A stretch of 64,000 bases of DNA, taken from Qipengyuania xiapuensis (lineage in GTDB: Bacteria > Pseudomonadota > Alphaproteobacteria > Sphingomonadales > Sphingomonadaceae). The stretch is from positions 1,116,001 through 1,180,000 of the forward strand of contig NZ_JAIGNL010000001.1 of assembly GCF_019711395.1 (NCBI RefSeq), given 5' to 3'. The notes beneath the pieces are model-generated. The model had not been told where the DNA came from. It worked only from the letters and a program-made list of their open reading frames with translations, and ran no database searches. The translations under genes and the position numbers were made by a program. This document shows, piece after piece, positions 56,811 to 64,000 of this stretch (within the stretch, counting starts at the first letter, position 1; each line of letters starts with the position of its first letter).

Positions 56811-57551
56811 ATGTTGGAAAAATCCGAAGTAAATGTGGCGCTCGTCTGTGCCAATTCTATCATGAGGGAAGGGCTGAGCCGTATTCTTGAAGAAGAATTC
56901 GTCGTCTCCCACTCTTATAAAAATTGCGAAGCGATGCTCTCGGGTGGGGAAGACCCGATTGATGAATCCGAGCTGATCGTCATCGACGTCAGCGCCGCAA
57001 GCGACATCAAGACCGAAGTGCACGCGCTCAGGAAAGCCTTCGGCAATTCGCGCCTGGTGCTGCTCACTGACGAATTCGAATACGAGATGATGGTCGAATC
57101 CTTCCGTGCCGGGATCGACGGTTACATCGTCAAGGAAATTGCCTGCCGTTCGCTCGTTGAATCCCTGCGTCTCGTGACGCTTGGCGAGAAGGTGCTTCCG
57201 AGCGCCCTTCTCGACCACCTGGCAGACCGCAGTGTCATGCCTGGTCCGAGCGGCAAGAGCGGTGCAGACCTCGTCAAGCTGCTCTCGGAGCGCGAGATCG
57301 AAACGCTTCGCTGCCTGATCATGGGCTATCCCAACAAGGTGATCGCCCACCGTCTCGATATCAGCGAGGCGACTGTGAAGGTCCATGTGAAAGCCATCCT
57401 GCGCAAGCTGATGGTGCAGAACCGCACGCAGGCAGCGATCTGGGCCGTCAACAATGGCGTGGACGCAAATGCGGCCTGTGCGACGGTTGCAGCTGAAGCT
57501 CGGCCTGCAGATGAGCCGGCCGAGGAGCAGCGCATCAGCCAGCCGGCCTGA
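56811..57551 (+). CDS. LuxR-type response regulator with degenerate receiver
   Basis: A 246-residue regulator. The N-terminal receiver-like domain (about residues 5-120) keeps Asp59 (VIDVSA) and the switch Lys in GYIVKEI. It lacks the acidic pair that binds Mg2+, reading LVCANS where ADDH is expected. The LuxR HTH (about 158-220) is intact, with LSEREIETLRCLIMGYPNKVIA and ISEATVKVHVKAIL. An Ala/Glu-rich tail follows. Position before ugd and sugar genes suggests control of exopolysaccharide. Possibly phosphorylation-independent. Confidence 0.88.
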   Translation: MLEKSEVNVALVCANSIMREGLSRILEEEFVVSHSYKNCEAMLSGGEDPIDESELIVIDVSAASDIKTEVHALRKAFGNSRLVLLTDEFEYEMMVESFRAGIDGYIVKEIACRSLVESLRLVTLGEKVLPSALLDHLADRSVMPGPSGKSGADLVKLLSEREIETLRCLIMGYPNKVIAHRLDISEATVKVHVKAILRKLMVQNRTQAAIWAVNNGVDANAACATVAAEARPADEPAEEQRISQPA

Positions 57552-57580
57552 AGCGCGACGTATCATAGCCTGAAATTTTC

Positions 57581-57625
57581 GGGCGTCGGGATCAGGGGCT
57601 AACCCCTTTTCCCGGCGCCCTTTTT
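57581..57625 (+). terminator. Intrinsic terminator after the LuxR gene
   Basis: GGGCGTCGGG (57581-57590) pairs with CCCGGCGCCC (57611-57620); an inner AGGGG/CCCCT stem (57594-57598, 57603-57607) extends it. Five Ts (57621-57625) follow. Confidence 0.88.
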
Positions 57626-57750
57626 CGTACATCTCGCAAGGCTAGCATCCAGCTGGCTTTGCTAGTGATTTCGTAGCCTTAAGAGCAATTGCGGGTCTCG
57701 GCGAGGCTCCGCATGGTCCCTGCGGTACCTGCGCAGAAGGACACGGAAAA

Positions 57751-59052
57751 ATGCGAATTGGCGTTGTCGGATCGGGTTATGTCGGACTGGTGTCGGGCGC
57801 GTGCTTTGCCGACTTCGGACACGATGTGACCTGCGTCGATATCGACGAGGAAAAGACGGCCGCACTCAACCGCGGCGAAGTACCCATCTTCGAGCCGGGG
57901 CTCGACACGCTAATCGAGCGCAACGTTGCCGCAGGTCGCCTCGCATTTACGACCGACCTGGCCGGAACGGTCCGCGCCAGCGATGTCGTTTTCATCGCTG
58001 TCGGCACTCCCTCACGTCGCGGCGACGGGCATGCCGATCTTTCCTATGTCGAAAGCGCTGCCCGCGAGATCGGAGCTGCGATCGAGGGGTTCACCGTGGT
58101 CGTGACCAAGTCCACCGTGCCGGTCGGAACCGGAGAGCGGGTGGAGGAGATCATCCGCGAGGCAAATCCGGATGCCGATTTCGCAGTCGTCTCCAACCCG
58201 GAGTTCCTGCGTGAAGGGGCTGCCATCTCCGATTTCAAGCGACCCGACAGGATCGTGATCGGCAGCGACGACCCGCGCGCGCTCGAGGTGATGCGCGAGG
58301 TCTATCGCCCACTGTTCCTCAACAAGTCGCCGGTGGTCGAGATGAACCGCTCTTCCGCCGAGCTTGCCAAATATGCGAGCAACGCCTTCCTCGCGACCAA
58401 GATCGCCTTCATCAACGAGATCGCCGACCTGTGCGAGAAGACCGGCGCGGATGTCCAGAACGTCGCCCATGCGATCGGGCTCGACAAGCGCATCGGTCCC
58501 AAGTTCCTCCACGCCGGCCCGGGATATGGCGGGAGCTGCTTCCCTAAGGATACGCTCGCCCTTCTGAAGACAGCGCAGGATTACGAGGTGCCGCAGCTGA
58601 TCGTGGAATCGGTCGTTTCGTCGAACGACAAGCGCAAGCGGGCGATGGGGCGGCGCATCGTCCATGCCATCGGCGACAATGCGCGGGGGAAGAAGGTCGC
58701 CATCCTCGGCCTGACCTTCAAGCCAGAGACCGACGACACGCGCGACAGCCCGGCCATCGCGATCATCCAGGCGCTGCAGGATGCGGGCGCGAATGTTTCC
58801 GCCTATGATCCGCAAGGGGTGGAACAGGCCAGCAAGGTTCTCTCCCACGTCGACTATGCGTCCTCGCCTTACGAAGCGGCTGAGGATGCAGAGGCGGTTG
58901 TCATCGTTACCGAGTGGGACGAGTTTCGCGCCCTCGACCTTTCGCGTATACGCGACTGCATGCGCGATCTCGTCCTCGTCGACCTCAGGAATATCTACCA
59001 CCGGCAGGAGGTCGAGCGGCTCGGCATGAAATACGTGGCCGTGGGGCGCTAG
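57751..59052 (+). CDS. ugd: UDP-glucose 6-dehydrogenase
   Basis: A 433-residue NAD-dependent enzyme making UDP-glucuronate for exopolysaccharide, capsule or glycolipids. The N-terminal Rossmann motif is IGVVGSGYVGLVSGACFADFG, given here as core GSGYVG (about residues 7-12). The catalytic Cys is in GPGYGGSCFPKDT (about 251-263). Glu and Lys residues in SNPEFLREG match the family. GAAGGACACGG precedes the ATG. Glucuronate is also a precursor of sphingomonad glycosphingolipids. Confidence 0.95.
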   Translation: MRIGVVGSGYVGLVSGACFADFGHDVTCVDIDEEKTAALNRGEVPIFEPGLDTLIERNVAAGRLAFTTDLAGTVRASDVVFIAVGTPSRRGDGHADLSYVESAAREIGAAIEGFTVVVTKSTVPVGTGERVEEIIREANPDADFAVVSNPEFLREGAAISDFKRPDRIVIGSDDPRALEVMREVYRPLFLNKSPVVEMNRSSAELAKYASNAFLATKIAFINEIADLCEKTGADVQNVAHAIGLDKRIGPKFLHAGPGYGGSCFPKDTLALLKTAQDYEVPQLIVESVVSSNDKRKRAMGRRIVHAIGDNARGKKVAILGLTFKPETDDTRDSPAIAIIQALQDAGANVSAYDPQGVEQASKVLSHVDYASSPYEAAEDAEAVVIVTEWDEFRALDLSRIRDCMRDLVLVDLRNIYHRQEVERLGMKYVAVGR

Positions 59053-59054
59053 GA

Positions 59055-59495
59055 ATGGACCGCATTCCGTCAGGCAATGCGCCGACGCGCGACCTCGCGG
59101 AGATCGCGCGCTTTCTCTTGGTCGGCGGCTTCAACACCTTGCTGGGCTACGGTTTTATCCTCGCTGCTCTGTTCTTCGGGGCAGGAGACTATGCTGCCAA
59201 TGCCATCGGCTTCGCGCTGGGCGTGCCGATTTCGTGGATGCTGCACCGTGTCCTGACCTTCCGCGTACGCAAGCGTATCTCGAGAGGCGAGATGGGGCGC
59301 TACATCGCGGTCGTGGCCGTATCCTACGCCGTCAATCTCGGCATAGTGACGGCAGGGCGAGCGGCGGGCTTTGTCGAAAACCCGTTCGTCCAGCTGGCGG
59401 CCATCTGCGTCTATGCCGCGGTATTCTACCTGCTCAGCCGCCGTTTCGTATTTCGCGAAGGTGCGGAGGATGCTGTCGCGGCTCGTCGAAATTGA
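59055..59495 (+). CDS. GtrA family membrane protein
   Basis: A 146-residue protein with four predicted helices. FLLVGGFNTLLGYGFI (about residues 18-33) and the C-terminal YLLSRRFVFRE are GtrA hallmarks. GtrA proteins are thought to help flip polyprenyl-linked sugars. It starts two bases after ugd. Its last 62 bases overlap the convergent GT2 gene on the other strand; GtrA and GT2 are common partners, but usually not convergent. Confidence 0.88.
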   Translation: MDRIPSGNAPTRDLAEIARFLLVGGFNTLLGYGFILAALFFGAGDYAANAIGFALGVPISWMLHRVLTFRVRKRISRGEMGRYIAVVAVSYAVNLGIVTAGRAAGFVENPFVQLAAICVYAAVFYLLSRRFVFREGAEDAVAARRN

Positions 59496-60429
59496 GCTTT
59501 GCCTCGATGATCGGGTCGGCGTCGGTGCGCGACTGGATGAAGAGCCGCCCAATATATTCACCGAGGATCCCCATGAAGATCGCGTTGATCGAGATCGACA
59601 TCAGCAGGAGGATGGTGGTGGTTGCAAAGCCGGCCGGCCAGGCCTGACCGAACAGCACGCGGCCGACGATGTAGACGAAGGAGAGGACCATCGTCAGCAG
59701 GCCGATGATGATGCCCGCATAGGAGGCGAGCCTCAGCGGTAGCAGCGAGTGGTTCAGCAGGCCGTCCACCGCCAGCGAGATCATCGAGCGCAGCGGGAAC
59801 TTGCTCTGCCCCGCAACGCGGTCTGCCCGGTCGTATTCGATACCGATCTGGGAGAAGCCCATCGAACTGATCAGGCCGCGCAAATAGGGCGTGGTGTCGT
59901 TCACCTTGCGCAGTTCGTCGAGGATGCGGCGGTCGCACAGGCGGTATTCGCCGACGTTCACCGGAAGGTCGTCCTCGCTCACTTTAGAGATCAGGTGATA
60001 GAAGCCGCGCCTAAGCTGGCGGACGACGAAACCGTCGGGAAGCGAGCGGCGGATGCCGTAGACCACCTGGTGGTCCATCCGCCAAAGCTTGAGCATTTCC
60101 GGAATGAGCGCGGGCGGGTCCTGCAGGTCGCAGTCGAGCTGGATCGAGCAGGCGCCGGTGGCCGCCTTGTAGCCGCACAGTAGCGAGCGCTGGTATCCGA
60201 AATTCCGCGAGAAGCGGATGACCTTCACCTTGGGATCCTTGCGCGCAATCCCCTCGAGCAGTTCGAAGGTCCGGTCGGTCGAGTGATTGTCGGTGAAGAT
60301 GATCTCGTAGTCGTAGTCCGGCAGCCGGTCGAAAGTCGTCACGATCGAGCTGTAGGCCCGTTCGACATTTTCCTCCTCGTTGAAGGCCGGAACGAGAACG
60401 GAAACGAGGGTTTTGTCGGAGCTAGCCAC
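59434..60429 (-). CDS. Glycosyltransferase family 2, polyprenyl-phosphate type (GtrB/DPM1-like)
   Basis: A 331-residue enzyme with a GT2 domain (about residues 8-210) and two C-terminal helices (about 238-260 and 272-296). VSVLVPAFNEEENV, IFTDNHSTDRT and the DXD-like LDCDLQDPP are intact. Such enzymes load a sugar onto a lipid carrier; the sugar is unknown. It starts at GTG 60429, overlapping the SDR gene by eight bases. Its 3' end overlaps gtrA. Confidence 0.9.
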   Translation of the reverse strand: MASSDKTLVSVLVPAFNEEENVERAYSSIVTTFDRLPDYDYEIIFTDNHSTDRTFELLEGIARKDPKVKVIRFSRNFGYQRSLLCGYKAATGACSIQLDCDLQDPPALIPEMLKLWRMDHQVVYGIRRSLPDGFVVRQLRRGFYHLISKVSEDDLPVNVGEYRLCDRRILDELRKVNDTTPYLRGLISSMGFSQIGIEYDRADRVAGQSKFPLRSMISLAVDGLLNHSLLPLRLASYAGIIIGLLTMVLSFVYIVGRVLFGQAWPAGFATTTILLLMSISINAIFMGILGEYIGRLFIQSRTDADPIIEAKLNFDEPRQHPPHLREIRNGG

Positions 60430-61390
60430 GCGAACGCACCTCCGCCTTCAATGAGCCGGAAAAATGGTCTGCGAGCATACCGATGCCTTCCCTGATGCCG
60501 ATCTTCGGACGCCATCCGTAGACCTGTGCTGCCATTCCGGGATCGGACAGAAGATGGCTGACCTCTTCTCCCGTCCGTGTCTTGCCCAGCCTCACGATCC
60601 CAGGATCGGCATCCATGGCTTCGGCAACCATCAGGGCGACTTCGCTCATCGTGGGAGCGATGCCGGTGCAGATATTGACGTGACTGGCTCCGGGACGCGG
60701 ATCCCCGGCCAGGCAGATCATGGCGTCGACCACGTCCTCCACATGAATGAGGTCGCGCCGGTCGTCGGGTCGCCTGATCTCGATTTCATTTCCGCGGCTG
60801 CATGCCTCGAACAGTGAAGGAAGCAGGAAATTGCGCGATTGGTCGGGCCCGTATGTCAGCGCAAGGCGTGCACTCACGATGGGGAAGGGCAGCTGGCTAG
60901 CCAGCATCCCGAGGTATTTGGTCCCTGCCAGCATGGCGGCACCATAGGGAGTGACCGGCTCTTCGTGCTGGTGCTCGCGATAGGGCACGGCGATGTGGCC
61001 GTATTCTGCAATGGTGCCCGCCCGCACGACATTGATCGGCGGGCGTGGCAGCGCGGCGAGGATGTCGACCAGATCGATCAGCGGCAGGAGGATCGTGTCG
61101 ACCGAGGAGCGGGAGGCTTCGGCCGTCGGCTCTCCGAGCCCGCGTGTAGGCGTGGCAAGGTGGAACACAAGATCCGGCTCCACCGACTTCAGGCAGTCTT
61201 CCATCGCGCGCCGGTCGACCATGTTGACGCGGTGGATCGTGATCCTGTCGGCGATGCCGACGATCCTTTCCGGCCCGCTTCCGGGTCGCACAAGCGCGTG
61301 AACCTCGGCACCCTCGCTCGCCAGCCGGCGACAAAGATGCGATCCGATGAACCCTGCAGCTCCGGTAACGAGGCAGCGTTTGCCTTCCAC
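60422..61390 (-). CDS. NAD-dependent epimerase/dehydratase (extended SDR) with altered active site
   Basis: A 322-residue extended SDR. The cofactor motif GAAGFIGSHLCRRL (GxxGxxG) is near residues 9-22. The catalytic YxxxK reads YGAAM: the Tyr is kept, but the Lys is replaced by Met. The downstream RRDLIHVEDVVDAM is typical of sugar-nucleotide epimerases. GTG 61390 is chosen because AAGGA lies seven bases upstream; an ATG at 61468 would overlap the neighbouring methyltransferase gene by about 50 bases. It likely acts on a nucleotide sugar, perhaps as a reductase or non-catalytic partner. Confidence 0.85.
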   Translation of the reverse strand: MEGKRCLVTGAAGFIGSHLCRRLASEGAEVHALVRPGSGPERIVGIADRITIHRVNMVDRRAMEDCLKSVEPDLVFHLATPTRGLGEPTAEASRSSVDTILLPLIDLVDILAALPRPPINVVRAGTIAEYGHIAVPYREHQHEEPVTPYGAAMLAGTKYLGMLASQLPFPIVSARLALTYGPDQSRNFLLPSLFEACSRGNEIEIRRPDDRRDLIHVEDVVDAMICLAGDPRPGASHVNICTGIAPTMSEVALMVAEAMDADPGIVRLGKTRTGEEVSHLLSDPGMAAQVYGWRPKIGIREGIGMLADHFSGSLKAEVRSRG

Positions 61391-61418
61391 GCTTAAGTCC
61401 TTCTTCCGCTGGGCCGGG

Positions 61419-62678
61419 TCAGGAAACCAGCCGGGGTTTCGGATAGGGCACGAGGAATTGGCCGCCACGCGCGCGGAATGCTTCCTGCTGCGCGTAGATC
61501 TCGTCGAAGAAATTCCACGCGAGCATGAAGAGCACGTCGGGCTTGTCTTCCTCGATCGCTTCCACCGGCTTGATCGGAATTCGCGTGTTGGGCGAATAGA
61601 GGCCGTGCTTCAGCGGGTTCTTGTCGAAGAGAGCGTCCAGATCGTCTGCGCCGATGCCGAAGTAGGTGATCGTGGTGCTGCCACGGGCCGATGCGCCGTA
61701 GCCTGCGATCTTTTTCCCCTGCGCCTTCAGTTCGTCGATGATCCGGCGCAGTTCGGTGCCGATCGCGTCGAATTCCTCGGTGCGTGCATCGTAGGTCGCC
61801 TGGTCGAGCATGCCGATAGCGGCTTCTTCCTCGAGCATCTTCGCCACGTTCCCGCCGATCGGGAAACCGGCGCTCTTGCGGGTCATGAAGGTGCGGAACG
61901 AACCGCCATGGATGCCGTCGAGATAGGTGACGTCGCTGACTTCCAGATCGAACTGCTCGGCCAGTTTCACCATCGAGAGCACGCTGAATTCCGAAACATG
62001 CTCGTGGTACATGTTGTCGAATTCGGCCTTCTCGAGCATTTCCTTCGCCCACGGCACCTCGATTATGAAGGTTCCGTCATCCTCAAGCATGATGCAGACC
62101 GCTTCCATGAAGCTGTGCAGGTCGCCGATGTGGTTGAAGGTATTGGTCGTCGTGATGACCTTTGCCTTCCCCCGCGAATCGCGCACTTCGCGGGCGGATT
62201 GCGGGTGGAAATAATCCACGTGGGTTTCGACGCCGCGCTGGGCGGCAATCTCCGCAATGTTCTCGGCCGGGTCGAAGCCGAGTGTCTTGCAGCCCCTCGC
62301 GTTACAGGCGGCCAGTAGCAGGCCGTCATTGCTGCCGATGTCGACAACCAGCCCGTCCCCTGCGCGGGCGGCAATGACGTCTGCGAATTCGTCGAAATGG
62401 CTGTGCATCGTCGCCGCGCCCGACGGAACGTAGAGGTAGTGCGTGAAGAAACCTTCCGGGATCTGGTCTGCGACCGCGATCAGGCCGCATTCGAGGCACG
62501 CCTGCGCATTGAGCGGGAATGCCGGCTGCGGCGCGTCGATGTCCTCGGGCCGGATCAGCATCTGGCCGGGAGAATGCTCGCCATAGCTCAGGAAGAGATA
62601 GGGCTGATCCGCGCCGCAGGCACGGCACTTTTCCATCGTCGATTCACGGTGAGCTTCGGTATTGCGGGGATCAAGCAT
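61419..62678 (-). CDS. Sugar C-methyltransferase-like protein (class I SAM-dependent)
   Basis: A 419-residue protein with the three-part layout of NDP-hexose C-methyltransferases. An N-terminal zinc-binding domain has CRACG (about residues 18-22) and CLECG (about 61-65). A SAM domain follows (motif I VVDIGSNDGLLL near 110-121). The C-terminal domain contains KIAGYGASARGSTT near 294-307. Related enzymes methylate C3 of keto-deoxysugars. It overlaps the DegT-like gene by eight bases, so the two are co-translated. Confidence 0.9.
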   Translation of the reverse strand: MLDPRNTEAHRESTMEKCRACGADQPYLFLSYGEHSPGQMLIRPEDIDAPQPAFPLNAQACLECGLIAVADQIPEGFFTHYLYVPSGAATMHSHFDEFADVIAARAGDGLVVDIGSNDGLLLAACNARGCKTLGFDPAENIAEIAAQRGVETHVDYFHPQSAREVRDSRGKAKVITTTNTFNHIGDLHSFMEAVCIMLEDDGTFIIEVPWAKEMLEKAEFDNMYHEHVSEFSVLSMVKLAEQFDLEVSDVTYLDGIHGGSFRTFMTRKSAGFPIGGNVAKMLEEEAAIGMLDQATYDARTEEFDAIGTELRRIIDELKAQGKKIAGYGASARGSTTITYFGIGADDLDALFDKNPLKHGLYSPNTRIPIKPVEAIEEDKPDVLFMLAWNFFDEIYAQQEAFRARGGQFLVPYPKPRLVS

Positions 62679-63891
62679 TGGCGGCCTCGCTGATTGGGTT
62701 GGACAGGCGGGACTTTGCGAAACCCTCGAAAGTCTCGTGCATGTAGTCGATCTGCGCTTCGTCGAGACCGTGGTGGCAGGCGAGGAGAATGCCTCCGCGC
62801 ATCACGGCATCGGAAACCGGGTAGCCATCCTTGGTCACCCGTGTTTCGACGTTCTGCATTGCCGGCTGGCGCAGGATGTTGCCGGTGAAAACAGGACGCG
62901 TCTGTATGTCGCGTTCCTCGAACCAGATCTGCAACTCGCGGCGCTCGAACGGCGCATCGGGGCGGATGGTGAGCGGGAAGGAAAGCCAGCCCGTGCGCGA
63001 ATCCGGCATCTGCTCGGGCAGGATGAACCATTCCTCGTATTGCTTGAAGAATTCCATCTGCCGGGCGAAATTGTGCTCGCGCGCGGAGATGTTGTTCTCG
63101 AGCTTGTCCAGCTGGACGAGACCGAAGGCCGCGCCCATTTCCGAAGGCTCGACGTTGAAGCCGAGCTCGTCGAACAGGAACTTCGCATCGTAGCTGATCC
63201 CGTCGACATCGACGTTGAAACGCTTCTCGATGCTCTCGCTGTCCTGGTAGAGCGAGGAAGTCCGCCCCCAGGAACGCAGCAGCAAGGCCTTGCGGGCGAG
63301 CTCCTCGTCCGAGACGCACAGCATTCCGCCATTGCCCGCCGCATTGATGACGTGCGAACCGTAGAAGCTGGTCGTGCTAATTTCCGAACGCGTACCGGTG
63401 CTTTCACCGCGCAGCGTTGCGCCGAGCGTGTCCGCGCTGTCCTCGATCACCATGAGGCCGTGGTGGTCAGCAATCTCGCGAATGCGGTCCCAGTCTGGCA
63501 GGTTGCCGATCAGCGAGGGGATCATCATCGCCTTGGTCTTCGGCGTGATCATCTCCTCGATCTTCTCGACGTCGATATTGTAGGTTCCCACGGCGGCATC
63601 GATGAATGCGGGCACCAGCCTGCCGCGCACGATCGGCGCCACCGTGGTGGCAAAGGTAAGTGCAGGCGTAATGACCTCGCTGCCCTCTTCGAGGTCGAGC
63701 AGCTCCATCGCCAAGTAGTTGGCCGAGGAACCCGAATTCACCATGATCCCGTGCTTCTTGGCGAAGAGCTTGGAGACGCGCTCCTGCATCTCGCGCACCT
63801 TCGGCCCCATCTGCGTGGAGGTCCGCAGCACTTCGACGACGGCTGCGATTTCCTCTTCGCCGTGGACGGTCTGTCCGTAATTTACGCGCAT
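62671..63891 (-). CDS. DegT/DnrJ/EryC1/StrS family enzyme with His replacing the PLP lysine (ColD/E1-like)
   Basis: A 406-residue fold-type I PLP protein. The usual PLP-lysine segment SFxxxK reads SFYGSH (about residues 185-190), so the Lys is His. This substitution defines the sugar 3-dehydratases ColD and E1 (RfbH/AscC), not aminotransferases. The 2Fe-2S cysteines of E1 are missing; the only nearby cysteine is in GGMLC, so a ColD-like glutamate-recycled mechanism is more likely. It would remove the C3 hydroxyl of a 4-keto-6-deoxysugar. Start ATG 63891 overlaps the previous gene by ten bases. Confidence 0.87.
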   Translation of the reverse strand: MRVNYGQTVHGEEEIAAVVEVLRTSTQMGPKVREMQERVSKLFAKKHGIMVNSGSSANYLAMELLDLEEGSEVITPALTFATTVAPIVRGRLVPAFIDAAVGTYNIDVEKIEEMITPKTKAMMIPSLIGNLPDWDRIREIADHHGLMVIEDSADTLGATLRGESTGTRSEISTTSFYGSHVINAAGNGGMLCVSDEELARKALLLRSWGRTSSLYQDSESIEKRFNVDVDGISYDAKFLFDELGFNVEPSEMGAAFGLVQLDKLENNISAREHNFARQMEFFKQYEEWFILPEQMPDSRTGWLSFPLTIRPDAPFERRELQIWFEERDIQTRPVFTGNILRQPAMQNVETRVTKDGYPVSDAVMRGGILLACHHGLDEAQIDYMHETFEGFAKSRLSNPISEAANA

Positions 63892-64000
63892 ACCGGGCGT
63901 TTCCCTTCAAGCTGGTTCGTGGATGTCGGATTGCCGCAGAAGCGGTCGATCTGGGCGAGGGTGAGTTCGCGCATGTCGAGCGATCCCTCGGCTGCGGCGC
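63882..64000 (-). CDS. 3' end of an unidentified gene (runs off right edge)
   Basis: The complement frame entering at 64000 reads AAAEGSLDMRELTLAQIDRF and then GNPTSTNQLEGKRPVCA before a TAA at 63884-63882. The overlap ATGCGCGTAA with the DegT-like gene indicates the same operon. The product cannot be identified from about 38 residues; it is expected to be another nucleotide-sugar enzyme. Confidence 0.55.
   Translation of the reverse strand, partial: AAAEGSLDMRELTLAQIDRFCGNPTSTNQLEGKRPVCA

Overview
The window is a GC-rich chromosomal segment from an alphaproteobacterium. The most likely group is Sphingomonadales, in the Erythrobacteraceae neighbourhood. This is inferred from gene order (dapF-mtaB-ftsY-yciB, acpP-fabF-mltG), a DcaP/OmpW-type outer membrane, FNR-box control of ccoNOQP, and GTG/TTG starts with 1-14 nt gene overlaps. 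No IS elements, phage genes, CRISPR arrays or rRNA genes were seen. Most of the window is core genome; the last ~8 kb (polysaccharide/sugar genes) looks accessory.

Layout. 1-0.8 kb: partial prolyl-4-hydroxylase-type oxygenase and tRNA-His. 0.8-6.8 kb: amino-acid dehydrogenase, then a tightly overlapping cytochrome c maturation operon ccmCDEFGH plus a TPR protein, without ccmA/ccmB. 6.9-12.9 kb: kup potassium transporter, facing a minus-strand operon dapF-mtaB-ftsY-yciB plus a GNAT protein. 12.9-19.7 kb: a GGDEF-EAL protein, an EVE protein, a ThDP enzyme, an MFS transporter, pgsA and two small unknowns. 19.7-24 kb: oxyR overlapping rnd, then aspS. 24-28.3 kb: a secreted TPR protein, acpP-fabF-mltG, a 2H phosphoesterase and tRNA-Met(CAU).

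28.4-39.2 kb is an acetate-uptake module: a cNMP/CBS/DUF294 protein, a DEDD exonuclease, a two-gene sodium:solute symporter, a giant sensor kinase with an SSS transporter domain (CrbS type), its LuxR-type regulator (CrbR type) and acetyl-CoA synthetase. 39.3-41.5 kb: two outer-membrane proteins with a shared bidirectional terminator.

41.5-51.8 kb is a microaerobic respiration island: a FixK-like Crp/Fnr regulator, ccoNOQP (cbb3 oxidase), ccoGHIS (assembly and copper loading), a small Cys/His-rich protein and hemN. Three FNR/FixK boxes (41544, 42307, 50439) precede fixK, ccoN and hemN. Together with the ccm operon, this supplies heme, covalent heme attachment, copper and the oxidase itself.

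51.9-56.2 kb: acyl-CoA dehydrogenases and an APH-type kinase that resembles a split ACAD10/11. 56.2-64 kb: a long AT-richer leader, a LuxR regulator with a degenerate receiver, ugd, gtrA, and a minus-strand sugar operon (GT2, SDR, C-methyltransferase, DegT/ColD-like enzyme, partial gene). Two enzymes of that operon have substituted catalytic lysines, which makes it the most unusual part of the window.
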